Positions 36,817 through 45,593 of a DNA stretch of 64,000 nucleotides are shown in pieces. Below the pieces are notes generated by a model, which saw nothing but the letters and a program-made list of their open reading frames with translations, searched no databases and was not told the DNA's origin. The stretch's first letter is position 1, and every line of letters begins with the position of its first letter. Both the position numbers and the translations under genes were made by a program. The stretch covers positions 1 through 64,000 of the forward strand of contig NZ_JACUUB010000002.1 in the NCBI RefSeq assembly GCF_014859525.1. Direction: 5' to 3'. This DNA is from Marinobacter sp. (GTDB lineage Bacteria; Pseudomonadota; Gammaproteobacteria; Pseudomonadales; Oleiphilaceae).

Positions 36817-37608
36817 ATGACCGTGACACTCAATAATCGTATTTCCGGTGAGGGCGAACCTCTGATTTTGTTGCATGGGCTGTTCGGGTCGCTTGAAAAC
36901 CTAGGCGGTATTGCCCGTCGTCTGGAGGATGGCTGGCAGATTCACGCGCTGGATCAGCGTAACCACGGCAGCTCCCCGCACACTGACGACATGGATTACC
37001 CGACCATGGCGGCGGATGTGATTGCCTATATGAATGCTCAAGGTATCGATCAGGCGGTTGTGCTTGGCCATTCCATGGGTGGCAAGGTCGCGATGCAGGT
37101 AGCACTGAATTACCCGGACCGGGTTAAGGCCCTCATTGTTGCGGATATTGCGCCGGTTACCTACAAGGCCCGCCATGATGCGGTGCTGGACGGTATGAAG
37201 AGCCTGGATCTGAAAGGTGTCACAACGCGCCAGGAAGCCGACAAGCGCCTTGAGGCGTTCGTCGACATTCCCGGTGTTCGGCAGTTTTTGCTGAAAAACC
37301 TGGAGCGTATCCCCCAGGATCAGGTGACCGATAAGGAACAGATCTTTCGCTGGCGCATTAACCTGCCAGTGATCGATGCCTGCTATCAGAATCTTGCAGC
37401 GGCGCCTGAGGGTGAGGGCTCCTACGACGGGCCGGTGTTGTTCCTGAAGGGGGCCGATTCTGCCTATATTCAGGACAAGCATCAGGACACTATTCGTCAA
37501 CGGTTTCCCGCTGCCGATCTGAAGATCATCGAAGGCACGGGTCACTGGTTGCACGCCGAGAAAGCGGATACCTTTGCCACCCTGTGTCGGAACTTTCTGG
37601 AGTCCTAG
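36817..37608 (+). CDS. ybfF: Alpha/beta hydrolase esterase, YbfF type
   Basis: This is a 263-residue cytosolic hydrolase. An LLHGLFGSLENLG oxyanion segment, the nucleophile elbow GHSMGG, DIAPVTYK and the catalytic His in GTGHWLHAEK match Escherichia coli YbfF closely in order and wording. YbfF hydrolyses short and medium acyl esters and acyl-CoA in vitro; the natural substrate is unknown. It stands alone between the small gene's terminator and a lactonase-like gene. Confidence 0.88.
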   Translation: MTVTLNNRISGEGEPLILLHGLFGSLENLGGIARRLEDGWQIHALDQRNHGSSPHTDDMDYPTMAADVIAYMNAQGIDQAVVLGHSMGGKVAMQVALNYPDRVKALIVADIAPVTYKARHDAVLDGMKSLDLKGVTTRQEADKRLEAFVDIPGVRQFLLKNLERIPQDQVTDKEQIFRWRINLPVIDACYQNLAAAPEGEGSYDGPVLFLKGADSAYIQDKHQDTIRQRFPAADLKIIEGTGHWLHAEKADTFATLCRNFLES

Positions 37609-37713
37609 TGGCCCGGCCACGGCGTTGTCAGACACCCGGCAATGTCTGCTAAGGTGAGGGAGCTTTGACATCGCCTCCGGGCAAAGACAGAACGATAAAC
37701 GGATCGGGCACTC

Positions 37714-38808
37714 ATGATGAAATGGTTGTTGATCGCCTTGCTGGCCGCCTTTCTGTTGCTGGGCAGTTTTCTGCTGACACCGTCGCCCATCGACAGCAAG
37801 GTATGGCAGGCGCCCTCGCCACCGGCCATGACCGGTGTACTGGCGCCGAACGAGCGCCTCAGGCTGGCGGATCTTCTGGCCAGGGGAGAAGTTTATGGCC
37901 CGGAAGACACAACGGTCGATGCACACGGCGTACTCTACACAGGCACCCAGGACGGCAAGATCGTGCGGGTGTTTCCGGATGGTCGGGTGGAGAACTGGCT
38001 GAGCACCGGCGGTCGGCCCTTGGGCATGGTGTTTGACGGGCAGGGAAACCTGATCGTCGCCGATGCCTGGAAAGGTCTGCTATCGGTCACCCCGGCTGGC
38101 GAGATCACGGTGCTGACCCGGGAGGCCGAGGGCACGCCCTTCCGTTTTACCGATGACGTAGACATTGCACCGGACGGTCGCCTCTATTTTACCGATGCCA
38201 GCTCCCGTTTCCATCAGCCGGATTACATTCTGGACTTGCTCGAAATGCGGCCCCACGGGCGCTTGCTTCGATATAACCCTCGCACAGGCAGAACCGAGGT
38301 GTTGCTGGGCAACCTGCACTTTGCCAATGGTGTGGCGGTGTCGCCGGCCGGAGATTACGTTCTGGTCAACGAAACCTGGAAGTATCGCATTCTGAAATAC
38401 TGGATATCCGGCCCCAATGCCGGCCAGGCTGAGGTGTTTGCCGACAATCTGCCAGGATTCCCTGACAACCTGGCGGTGGACGATGAGGGGCGTTATTGGG
38501 TGGCATTTCCAACACTCCGCAATGCCCAGGTCGACAGCATGCACCTGAGGCCCTGGCTGAAGAACCTGATAGCTAAATTGCCTGAGAGCTTCCAGCCAAA
38601 ACCTCAGGAATACGGTCTGGTGGTGGCGTTTGACGCCAGCGGTCGTATGTTGGTCAGCCTGCACGACACCCGTGGTCGTCACCTGCAGGAGATTACGTCG
38701 GTCAACCCACACGACGGTGTTCTATACTTTGGTTCACTTCACAACGATCGTATTGGCCGGTTACCGTTGCAGGCCATTCCTGGCCTTGGAGAGAGCAACC
38801 ATGACTGA
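37714..38808 (+). CDS. SMP-30/strictosidine synthase-like beta-propeller protein
   Basis: This 364-residue protein has one N-terminal membrane anchor or uncleaved signal (LLIALLAAFLLLGSFLL) and six repeated blades with motifs such as GPEDTTVDAHGVLYT, LIVADAWKGLL and DDVDIAPDGRLYFTD. It belongs to the calcium-dependent phosphotriesterase/strictosidine-synthase superfamily, as do APMAP-type arylesterases. Bacterial members usually hydrolyse lactones or esters; the plant Pictet-Spengler activity is not expected. It overlaps the next gene by eight bases, suggesting a shared operon with the thioesterase. Confidence 0.8.
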   Translation: MMKWLLIALLAAFLLLGSFLLTPSPIDSKVWQAPSPPAMTGVLAPNERLRLADLLARGEVYGPEDTTVDAHGVLYTGTQDGKIVRVFPDGRVENWLSTGGRPLGMVFDGQGNLIVADAWKGLLSVTPAGEITVLTREAEGTPFRFTDDVDIAPDGRLYFTDASSRFHQPDYILDLLEMRPHGRLLRYNPRTGRTEVLLGNLHFANGVAVSPAGDYVLVNETWKYRILKYWISGPNAGQAEVFADNLPGFPDNLAVDDEGRYWVAFPTLRNAQVDSMHLRPWLKNLIAKLPESFQPKPQEYGLVVAFDASGRMLVSLHDTRGRHLQEITSVNPHDGVLYFGSLHNDRIGRLPLQAIPGLGESNHD

Positions 38809-39271
38809 GCGGCACCCGTTGGCCTGGGATCTGCCTGATCCTTTCACCCTTGCCATCACCGTTCGCCCGGAAGACACCGACCGGCTTGGTCATGCCAATA
38901 ACGTGGTTTACGTGCGCTGGCTTGAAGAGGTTAGCTGGGCTCATATCGACAGTCTGGGTATGACCTGGGCGGTTCACGAGGAAACCGGTAAAGCCATGGC
39001 CATAACGCGCACCGAGCTGGATTACCTGGCCTCTGCCAATGCCGGTGATGAGCTGGTTCTGGGCACCTGGCTTACTGACTGGGACGGGCGCTTCCGGTCT
39101 GCGCGGCAGTTTCAGCTGATTCGTCCGGCCGATGGCAAGACGCTGCTGCGGGCTATGTCTACCCATGCCTGTGTCGACATGAAGTCGCAACGGCCGTCCC
39201 GAGCCCCCAAAGAGTTTGTGGATGTGTTATCCGCTGCACTGGTTGCTGGTGGCCGGGGGCTGAGTGGCTGA
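38801..39271 (+). CDS. Acyl-CoA thioesterase, 4-hydroxybenzoyl-CoA type
   Basis: This is a 156-residue hotdog-fold protein with RPEDTDRLGHANNVVYVRWL near the N-terminus, the YbgC/FadM-type active-site segment in which the Asp and GHANN loop bind the thioester. The frame is open upstream, but the ATG at 38801 has GGAGAG eight to ten bases before it and gives normal length. It overlaps the beta-propeller gene by eight bases. It probably cleaves fatty or aromatic acyl-CoA; specificity cannot be read from sequence. Confidence 0.85.
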   Translation: MTERHPLAWDLPDPFTLAITVRPEDTDRLGHANNVVYVRWLEEVSWAHIDSLGMTWAVHEETGKAMAITRTELDYLASANAGDELVLGTWLTDWDGRFRSARQFQLIRPADGKTLLRAMSTHACVDMKSQRPSRAPKEFVDVLSAALVAGGRGLSG

Positions 39272-39349
39272 GGCCGGCCAGGCAGAATTCTGCTAGTCTA
39301 GAAACTGAAGCCGGGAACGGCGCCGCTCTACTGTTGTCTGGAGACTCCC

Positions 39350-40330
39350 ATGGAATCATCTGATCTGACTGAATCCGGTACCATGCGCCACGTGGTTTAC
39401 GAGCGTTTTGGCGAGCGTGATGTGCTGCGGGTGAGTGAGTCACCTGTGCCCGTGCCGGCTGGTGGCGAGGTGCTTATCCGGGTGCACGGAGCGGGCCTTA
39501 ACCCGATTGACTGGAAAACCCGCCTGGGTCTGGGTTTTGTGGCCAGCCAGATTGAAAACAGCTTGCCGTGGACGCCGGGCTATGACGCCGCAGGCGAGGT
39601 GGTTGCGGTGGCAGACGATGTCACCACGTTGGTGCCGGGTGATCGAGTCATGGGAATGATTGGTTTTCCCACCTCAGGCGGTGCCTACGCTGAGTATGCC
39701 GTTGCCAACGTGGAAGACTTGACCATCGTGCCGGAAGAGCTGGACTTGATGGCCGCCGCTGCGGTCCCGCTGGCTGCGTTGACCGCCTGGCAGGCACTGT
39801 TTGAAGTGGCTCACCTCGAAGCTGGCCAGAAAATTCTCATTCTTGCGGGCGCTGGTGGCGTTGGCCACTTTGCGGTGCAGTTTGCGCTGGAGCGGGGCGC
39901 TCACGTGATTGCCACGGCCTCTGCTCACAACCGGGATTTTTTGGCAGGCCTGGGCGTGCACGAGGTGATTGATTACCACACCACCGACATAGGTGATGAA
40001 TGCTACGGACTGGACGTGGTGCTTGATCTGGTCGGTGGCGACACGGGTAAACGAGCGTTGCACACGTTGGCAGAATCCGGTGTGCTGGTTACCATTCCGA
40101 CCAATACCGCAGACGAAGTAATCAGTGCCGCAGAGGCGTTGGGGGTGCGGGCTCACGGCATGAGATCTCGTCCAGATGCCTTTCATCTGGAAGAGATCGC
40201 TGAGTTAATCGAAGATGGCGACGTTAAAGTTCATCTCGACCGGGTGTTCGCTCTGGATCAGGTCAGCGATGCGCACGATTTGCTTGAAGCAGGGCACGTC
40301 AGGGGCAAGCTGGTGCTCGATTGCCGCTAG
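39350..40330 (+). CDS. Zinc-independent medium-chain oxidoreductase (quinone reductase-like)
   Basis: This is a 326-residue MDR-superfamily enzyme. The N-terminal GroES-like domain contains VHGAGLNPIDWKTR and TPGYDAAGEVV; the Rossmann half has GAGGVGHFAVQFA. The cysteines that bind structural and catalytic zinc in alcohol dehydrogenases are absent, so it should be an NADPH quinone or enone reductase. TGGAGA lies seven bases before the chosen ATG, while a second ATG is eight codons on. Its stop overlaps the end of convergent tcdA by four bases. Confidence 0.88.
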   Translation: MESSDLTESGTMRHVVYERFGERDVLRVSESPVPVPAGGEVLIRVHGAGLNPIDWKTRLGLGFVASQIENSLPWTPGYDAAGEVVAVADDVTTLVPGDRVMGMIGFPTSGGAYAEYAVANVEDLTIVPEELDLMAAAAVPLAALTAWQALFEVAHLEAGQKILILAGAGGVGHFAVQFALERGAHVIATASAHNRDFLAGLGVHEVIDYHTTDIGDECYGLDVVLDLVGGDTGKRALHTLAESGVLVTIPTNTADEVISAAEALGVRAHGMRSRPDAFHLEEIAELIEDGDVKVHLDRVFALDQVSDAHDLLEAGHVRGKLVLDCR

Positions 40331-41124
40331 TCTGTCTGGCTGGCCTTGCGGGCAATGCGGTTGAGCAGGCGAGACGCCGCGAAGAAACCAAAGCTGGCCG
40401 TTACCGGGCTGGCGGCGCCGAATCCTGAGGCGCAGTCCAGCCTGACCGGACCCTCGGTGGCGGGCTTTTGCAAGCAGACTTCACCATCCGGAGCGGGGTA
40501 GGTTAACTGTTCCAGCGAGTACACTGCCTCAATGCCGAAGCGCCGCTTCGGATTTCTGGAGAATCCGTATTCCCGGCGCAACAGGTTGCGCACCTTTGCC
40601 AATAGTGGGTCTTGTGTGGTTTTGCTCAGATCGGCCACCTGAATCTGGGTTGGGTCTATCTGGCCGCCGGCTCCACCGGAGCAGACGATGGGGATCTTGC
40701 GTCGCTGACAGTGGGCAATCAGCGCCGCTTTGGCTTTGACGCTGTCGATGGCATCCACCACCCCGGTGATGTCTTCGGTGATCAATTCCTGAACGTTCCC
40801 GGTGGTCAGAAAACCAAAATGCACGCGGATGTCTGCATGGGGATTGATGGCCCGCAACCGGTCTGCCATGGCGTCGGTTTTGGTGCGACCGTACTGGCCG
40901 GTCAGGGCATGCAATTGCCGGTTGGTATTGGACACGCAGATGTCGTCCATGTCGATCAGGGTGAGCGTGCCAATGCCGCTGCGAGCCAACGCCTCGGCGG
41001 CCCAGGAGCCCACGCCGCCCAAACCAACAATAGCCATGTGTGAGTTGCGAAAAGCGGTCAGGGCGCGGCGGCCGTAAAGCCTTTCTATGCCGCCAAAGCG
41101 GAATTCGTAATCGTCGGCGGTCAT
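40327..41124 (-). CDS. tcdA: tRNA threonylcarbamoyladenosine dehydratase
   Basis: TcdA (CsdL/YgdL) uses ATP to cyclise threonylcarbamoyladenosine at position 37 of ANN-decoding tRNAs. The 265-residue protein has the E1-like nucleotide loop GLGGVGSWAAEALARSG, the metal/ATP residues DMDDICVSNTNRQ and a hydrophobic C-terminal anchor-like helix (FGFFAASRLLNRIA). CsdE and CsdA are not adjacent here. The gene is alone on the minus strand, with an upstream terminator separating it from the acyl-CoA dehydrogenase gene. Confidence 0.94.
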   Translation of the reverse strand: MTADDYEFRFGGIERLYGRRALTAFRNSHMAIVGLGGVGSWAAEALARSGIGTLTLIDMDDICVSNTNRQLHALTGQYGRTKTDAMADRLRAINPHADIRVHFGFLTTGNVQELITEDITGVVDAIDSVKAKAALIAHCQRRKIPIVCSGGAGGQIDPTQIQVADLSKTTQDPLLAKVRNLLRREYGFSRNPKRRFGIEAVYSLEQLTYPAPDGEVCLQKPATEGPVRLDCASGFGAASPVTASFGFFAASRLLNRIARKASQTD

Positions 41125-41182
41125 TCAGCCTCCGGTTGGGTGAACCAAAGGCGGCATTGTAACCTGTCGCAGCCGGAACCAT

Positions 41183-41207
41183 AAAAAAAGCCACGCAAAC
41201 GCGTGGC
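41183..41207 (-). terminator. Intrinsic terminator after the acyl-CoA dehydrogenase gene
   Basis: On the minus strand GCCACGC and GCGTGGC form a seven-pair stem with a four-base loop, followed by seven T residues. It lies about 165 bases beyond the dehydrogenase stop and about 60 before the tcdA start. Confidence 0.9.
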
Positions 41208-41327
41208 TTCAAGAAGGTACCCGGCTCGACAAGAGGCGGGTTGGACTAGTTCAGAGACACTAATCATCCAGGCCATTATCAGGCCCTGCTCTGTGTTGAT
41301 GAAGGTCAAAACTTGCCAATCGTTGGT

Positions 41328-41363
41328 CATTTCCGGCCAGAACTCTTGTCCTGACCGGAAATG
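41328..41363 (-). other. Long hairpin just after the acyl-CoA dehydrogenase stop
   Basis: Arms of 16 bases (41328-41343 and 41348-41363) pair fully in RNA if two G-U pairs are allowed, with a four-base loop. The outer nine bases CATTTCCGG/CCGGAAATG are perfect. It starts seven bases after the stop codon. No T run follows, so it may stabilise or process the mRNA 3' end; the real terminator is about 120 bases further on. Confidence 0.7.
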
Positions 41364-41370
41364 CCGCCGT

Positions 41371-43146
41371 TTAAGCTACCCAGTGATCATCGTTCAGTGC
41401 CATCAGGCTGTCTTTGCCAGTCTCAATGTCTTTAACCAGCCAATCCACTTCTGGCAGCAACTTTTCAAAGTAGTAACGGGCTGAGGCAACCTTGCTTTCC
41501 AGCAACGGCGTGTTGCCTTCCCCGGCGGCCAGCTGACGGCTGGCTACACCGGCCATGCGAGACCACAAGTAGCCGATGACGGTCAGTGCCATCACGCGCA
41601 GATAAGGCGTTGCTGCGGCGCCGGCCTGCTCCGGATCTTTCGGAGCGTTCTGGGCCAGCCACATCGTGGATTGCTCCAGATTCTTGATAGCGCCCTTGAG
41701 CTCCTCACGGTGCGGGGCATCCGGATTGTCTTTCAGGTATCCGGTCAGCACTGTAAACAGTGCGCGCACCAGCTGGCCGCCCTTCAGGGAAAGCTTTCGG
41801 CCGACCAGGTCCATGGCCTGGATGCCGTTGGTGCCTTCGTAAATCCGGGCAATACGGCCGTCCCGCACTAACTGCTCCAGAGGCCAGTCCTGGGTAAAGC
41901 CGGAGCCGCCCAGCACTTGTTGGCCCCAGTTGGCATTGTTGTAGCCTTCGTCGGTCAGGAAGGCCTTGACCACCGGCGTCAGCAGTTGCACCAGATCATC
42001 GGCGTTTTCACGAACGCTTTCGTCGCCGTGAGCCACCGACAGGTCCAGCTGATGACCGGTAAACAGTGCCATGGCACGCATACCTTCATTAAGAACCTTC
42101 TGGCGCATCAGCATGCGGCGAACGTCCGGGTGCACAATGATCGGGTCAGCCGGGCCGTCCGGGTTTTTAGGACCACTCAGCGAACGGCTTTGCAGGCGAT
42201 CTTTGGCAAAGGCCAGGCTTTCCTGATACGCCATCTCAGCCAGGCCAAGGCCTTGCATGCCGACCATCAGGCGAGCCTCGTTCATCATGGTGAACATCGC
42301 TGCCATGCCCTTGTTGGGCTCGCCGACCAGCCAGCCCTTGGCACCCTCGAAGTTCATTACGCAAGTGGCGGAGCCTTTGATACCCATCTTGTGCTCCAGG
42401 CCGCCACAGAAGGCTGGGTTGCGCTCGCCGGAATCCGGCAGGACCTTGGGTACCACAAACAGCGAAATGCCTTTGGTGGTGTCTGGCGCGCCAGGCAGTT
42501 TTGCCAATACCAGATGCACAATGTTGTCGACCAGATCGTGTTCACCGCCGGTAATCCAGATTTTGGTGCCTTCGATGGCGTAACTGCCGTCGTCGTTGGG
42601 TGTGGCCTTGGTCCGTATCAGGCCCAGGTCGGTACCACACTGGGGTTCGGTCAGGCACATGGTGCCGGTCCACTCGCCAGAGATCAGCTTCTCCAGGTAC
42701 GTGTTTTTCAGCTCATCGGAGCCGTGGGCGTACAGGGCGCTGATCGCACCGTGGGTAAGGCCGGGGTACATGCCCAGTGACAGGTTGGTGGAACAGACCA
42801 TTTCATCCACCACAAATTTCAGGGTGTGAGGCAGGCCCTGACCACCAAATTCGATGGGGGCATCCAGTGCGGTCCAGCCGCCTTCCACGAATTTGTCGTA
42901 GGCTTCTTTGAAACCGTCTGGCGTTTTCACGGCTTTGGTTTGTGGATCGTAGCTACAGCCCTGTCGGTCGCCGACCTGATTGGTGGGCTGGATGACTTCC
43001 GCGGCCAGCTTGCCGGCTTCGTCGATGACCGCTGAGATCAGATCTGGCGTGGCATCGGCGTATTTTTCCAGTTCGTGCAGTTTGTCTGCTCCCAATACAT
43101 CAAACAGCAAAAAGCGAAGGTCGTTTGCAGGCGCCTGGTATTGCAT
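41371..43146 (-). CDS. Acyl-CoA dehydrogenase with C-terminal extension
   Basis: This is an FAD enzyme of beta-oxidation that introduces the alpha-beta double bond in acyl-CoA. About 591 residues, it is longer than medium-chain ACADs; the extra C-terminal helices are typical of the large bacterial subgroup often numbered FadE5. Visible motifs are MCLTEPQCGTDLG at the flavin/substrate site, KIWITGGEHDLVDN, and RIYEGTNGIQAMD with the catalytic glutamate. The ATG at 43146 follows AGGAG by seven bases; a GTG two codons earlier is less likely. Chain-length specificity is not readable. It is divergent from the SDR gene. Confidence 0.92.
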   Translation of the reverse strand: MQYQAPANDLRFLLFDVLGADKLHELEKYADATPDLISAVIDEAGKLAAEVIQPTNQVGDRQGCSYDPQTKAVKTPDGFKEAYDKFVEGGWTALDAPIEFGGQGLPHTLKFVVDEMVCSTNLSLGMYPGLTHGAISALYAHGSDELKNTYLEKLISGEWTGTMCLTEPQCGTDLGLIRTKATPNDDGSYAIEGTKIWITGGEHDLVDNIVHLVLAKLPGAPDTTKGISLFVVPKVLPDSGERNPAFCGGLEHKMGIKGSATCVMNFEGAKGWLVGEPNKGMAAMFTMMNEARLMVGMQGLGLAEMAYQESLAFAKDRLQSRSLSGPKNPDGPADPIIVHPDVRRMLMRQKVLNEGMRAMALFTGHQLDLSVAHGDESVRENADDLVQLLTPVVKAFLTDEGYNNANWGQQVLGGSGFTQDWPLEQLVRDGRIARIYEGTNGIQAMDLVGRKLSLKGGQLVRALFTVLTGYLKDNPDAPHREELKGAIKNLEQSTMWLAQNAPKDPEQAGAAATPYLRVMALTVIGYLWSRMAGVASRQLAAGEGNTPLLESKVASARYYFEKLLPEVDWLVKDIETGKDSLMALNDDHWVA

Positions 43147-43336
43147 GGTCACTCTCCTGTTAATACGGGTTCGGCATTAACTGCCTGTTGATTTCTGCGG
43201 TGCAGAGTTTGTTGTGCAAAAGAAAGGTGATGATTCATACGGGCGTTTGAAGAGTTTGGTTTTCCGAAAGACAGCCTGAATGGATTGATTTTTCGTATTA
43301 CCAGAGTGGAATTCATTGATACAGGGGGAATAAAGC

Positions 43337-44074
43337 ATGGCGACGGTCATCGCAGGTGTTTCTGGCGCTATCGGCAGTGCGCTGGCGCAGCGTTATCTTG
43401 AGGCTCGGCCGGAGCAGTCGCTGATTGGCCTGTGTCGGCATCCGGAGCGGGTGCCGCAGGCACTGCGACAGGATTCCAGGGTGCACTTGTTGGCGTGGAG
43501 TGCAGATTCGCAGGGACAGGTGTTGATGGAGCAAGGTCTTCAGGCATTGCTTGACGCCGGCGGTGGTGTTGAGGATTTGATCTATGCCGCCGGGCTGCTG
43601 CATGACGATGGGTTGTTTCCGGAAAAACGTCTGGATGAGTTGAATCCGGATAATCTGGCGCGCGCGTTTGAAGTCAACTGCATCGGTTTCGGGATGCTGG
43701 TCAAGACATTGGCTGGAGGCCTGCGGGGCAAGCATTTAAAACGGGTGGTGGCGGTTTCCGCCAAGGTCGGCTCGATCACCGACAACCAGCTGGGAGGCTG
43801 GTACGCCTACCGGTGTTCAAAGGCGGCGTTGAATATGATGGTCAAGAACCTGTCGGTGGAGCTGCCCAGACGATATGCCCCGGTTGCCTGCGTGGCACTG
43901 CACCCGGGTACAACGCGATCGGCATTAAGCGAGCCTTTCAGTCAGTCATTGGCAAAGTTGATGGTGCATGAGCCTTCAGAAACGGCGGATAATCTGTTTG
44001 GCGTTATCCAATCTTTGTCGGAGGCCGACAATGGTCGCTTTATCAGCTGGGATGGCAGGGATTTGCCGTGGTGA
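43337..44074 (+). CDS. Short-chain dehydrogenase/reductase
   Basis: This is a 245-residue classical SDR with the cofactor loop GVSGAIG near the N-terminus and the catalytic Tyr-x3-Lys in YAYRCSKAALNMM. It resembles the SDR proteins often linked to ECF sigma/ChrR loci in Vibrio and other marine bacteria; here it converges on chrR, which supports but does not prove a functional link. The substrate is unknown. Confidence 0.85.
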   Translation: MATVIAGVSGAIGSALAQRYLEARPEQSLIGLCRHPERVPQALRQDSRVHLLAWSADSQGQVLMEQGLQALLDAGGGVEDLIYAAGLLHDDGLFPEKRLDELNPDNLARAFEVNCIGFGMLVKTLAGGLRGKHLKRVVAVSAKVGSITDNQLGGWYAYRCSKAALNMMVKNLSVELPRRYAPVACVALHPGTTRSALSEPFSQSLAKLMVHEPSETADNLFGVIQSLSEADNGRFISWDGRDLPW

Positions 44075-44085
44075 GGCATTCGAGG

Positions 44086-44119
44086 AAAAAAGGCGCTGCA
44101 GGCAAGAGGCCTGCAACGC
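44086..44119 (-). terminator. Intrinsic terminator of the sigma factor/chrR operon
   Basis: On the minus strand an 11-pair stem (GCGTTGCAGGC with GCCTGCAGCGC, one G-T pair) with loop CTCTT is followed by C and six T residues. It begins about ten bases past the chrR stop. On the plus strand it may also end the SDR transcript, but the T run is weak in that direction. Confidence 0.85.
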
Positions 44120-44128
44120 AATAGTTTG

Positions 44129-44767
44129 TTAGCGGATAAACGGGTTAAGCATTCGGGTAAAGGTGCCGGTCAGCTTCAAAGGCGCACTCAATACCGACAA
44201 GGTGATGCAATCCTCACAACCAACCGCAACGGGTTTGTGTTCGTCTTGCTCATTCAGAACCACGAAGTCCCACTGATTGAAAACGCCCTTCTGATCCGCG
44301 AATGCGCCCTGTAGCACGATGGTGGTTTCGTTGCCTCGGTGCGTATGTGCCGGGGCTTTGCCGCCGGCGACCAGCTTTTGAAGTACCACCCGCTCGTTCT
44401 GCTCGGGGAATTTGTCGGAAATGTCCAGTACGCTGACGTCGCCCAGCTGACGCTTCCAGGGTAGCTGGTTGATGTCTTCTCCAAGCAGCTTCTGCAGCGG
44501 GCTCAGGCGAGGTGTCTTGGCTGCCGGTGCGGCTTCCGCCGGTACCGAATCGATTCGCGCAAGCAGTTGCTCGAAACTTGTATCAGATACAGACACCTTG
44601 GGTTGCTGATCCATCATAACGGCACCCAGGCTATCGAGGGTGTCGACTCTGCTTCGGCAGTGGGGACACTGGTCCAGGTGCAGCTTTATGCACAAAGCAT
44701 GAGGCTGGCTCAAGTTGCCTGCGCTGTATTCCATCAGGCTGAGGCTATCGGGATGATGCCGTGTCAT
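44129..44767 (-). CDS. chrR: ChrR-family anti-sigma factor with cupin domain
   Basis: This 212-residue protein holds its ECF sigma factor inactive and releases it under singlet-oxygen type stress. The zinc ligands of the N-terminal anti-sigma domain are visible as His5, His30, Cys34 and Cys37, the spacing of Rhodobacter ChrR (His6, His31, Cys35, Cys38). The C-terminal cupin has His141, His143 and Glu147 in HTHRGNE and His177, the numbers I recall for the ChrR metal site. Both domains therefore look functional. It overlaps the sigma gene by four bases (ATGA). Confidence 0.93.
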   Translation of the reverse strand: MTRHHPDSLSLMEYSAGNLSQPHALCIKLHLDQCPHCRSRVDTLDSLGAVMMDQQPKVSVSDTSFEQLLARIDSVPAEAAPAAKTPRLSPLQKLLGEDINQLPWKRQLGDVSVLDISDKFPEQNERVVLQKLVAGGKAPAHTHRGNETTIVLQGAFADQKGVFNQWDFVVLNEQDEHKPVAVGCEDCITLSVLSAPLKLTGTFTRMLNPFIR

Positions 44768-45414
44768 ACGTTCTGATCCTGCAAAATCACTTTCAGTTTG
44801 TTCAAAGCCAGTCTTACCCGGCTCTTTACCGTTCCCAATGGGATCTCGAGTTCGTCCGCCACCATCTGGTGAGATTTGTGCTCCATATAGACTTTGGCGA
44901 TCACTGTAATCTGTTCTTCCGGCAACAGGCTCAGAGATTCCCGGATTCGGCGCTCAGACATCAATCGGTGCAATGATGTGACTGGTTCGTCTTCGTTATC
45001 GCCCGGAATTTGCCAGAGGTCTTCTGTTTCTATCGCCATTTCCGCGCTGCTTCTTTTCATCTTGCGCAGCATGTCAATGCGCTGATTTCGGGCAATGGTA
45101 AATATCCAGGTCGATGCTGCCGCTTTGCGCCAGTCGTATAGACAGGAACGACGCCAGATCGAAATAAAGACTTCCTGCACCAGCTCTTCGGCATGGCTCG
45201 CCAAACCGTTGGAGATCGCGTAATACTTGATCTGCGGGGCGAAGTGCTCGAACAGAGCATGATAAGCCGCTCTGTCTTGAGTTTTGCCTACTTTTTCCAG
45301 CAGAGGCCCCCAGGGATCCTTACGACCCTCAGGCTTTGCTTTTTGCTGCTCCAGTGTTGTCACCGGGCGCTCCTTGACAGTCGCATGATTTGAGCTTTTT
45401 ATCGTCATCATCAT
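44764..45414 (-). CDS. rpoE: ECF RNA polymerase sigma factor (ChrR-associated, RpoE type)
   Basis: This is an extracytoplasmic-function sigma factor of about 216 residues. Region 2 contains EELVQEVFISIWRR and TWIFTIARNQRID; region 4 contains LPEEQITVIAKVYMEHKSH and PLGTVKSRVRLALNKLK. Coupling to a ChrR anti-sigma gene places it in the ECF11-like group, not the envelope-stress RpoE of Escherichia coli. Several possible starts lie close together; I use the first ATG of an ATGATGATG run, with GAG about nine bases upstream. Targets in other bacteria include photolyase and cyclopropane-fatty-acid synthase genes; none is seen here. Confidence 0.92.
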   Translation of the reverse strand: MMMTIKSSNHATVKERPVTTLEQQKAKPEGRKDPWGPLLEKVGKTQDRAAYHALFEHFAPQIKYYAISNGLASHAEELVQEVFISIWRRSCLYDWRKAAASTWIFTIARNQRIDMLRKMKRSSAEMAIETEDLWQIPGDNEDEPVTSLHRLMSERRIRESLSLLPEEQITVIAKVYMEHKSHQMVADELEIPLGTVKSRVRLALNKLKVILQDQNV

Positions 45415-45593
45415 TCTATGCACTCGTCGCCGAATTGTCAGTTGACTTATGTACGCGCCATTGCAAAAACCGGATTGCCAGGATCAACAAAATGTTTCTG
45501 GCTCAGTTGTTGTAAAAGATGTGTCAGTGAAGTAATTGCTGGATTATCAGGCGGGCGCTTGTCTGTTCATACCAACATCGACATCGACCAGCG

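Noticed and set aside
41121..41330. A 69-codon frame between tcdA and the acyl-CoA dehydrogenase gene.
   Set aside because: It runs through a strong intrinsic terminator and into the tcdA start, and has no ribosome binding site.
43153..43336. GTTTG repeats upstream of the acyl-CoA dehydrogenase gene as a PsrA/FadR-type fatty-acid operator.
   Set aside because: The copies are direct and imperfect rather than the inverted form expected, so the evidence is too weak.
45424..45540. TGATCC upstream of the ECF sigma gene as the -35 of an autoregulated promoter.
   Set aside because: The TAAG-type -10 that I recall for RpoE/ChrR systems is 31 bases away on the same strand, far beyond the expected spacing of about 16-18; no better pair was found.
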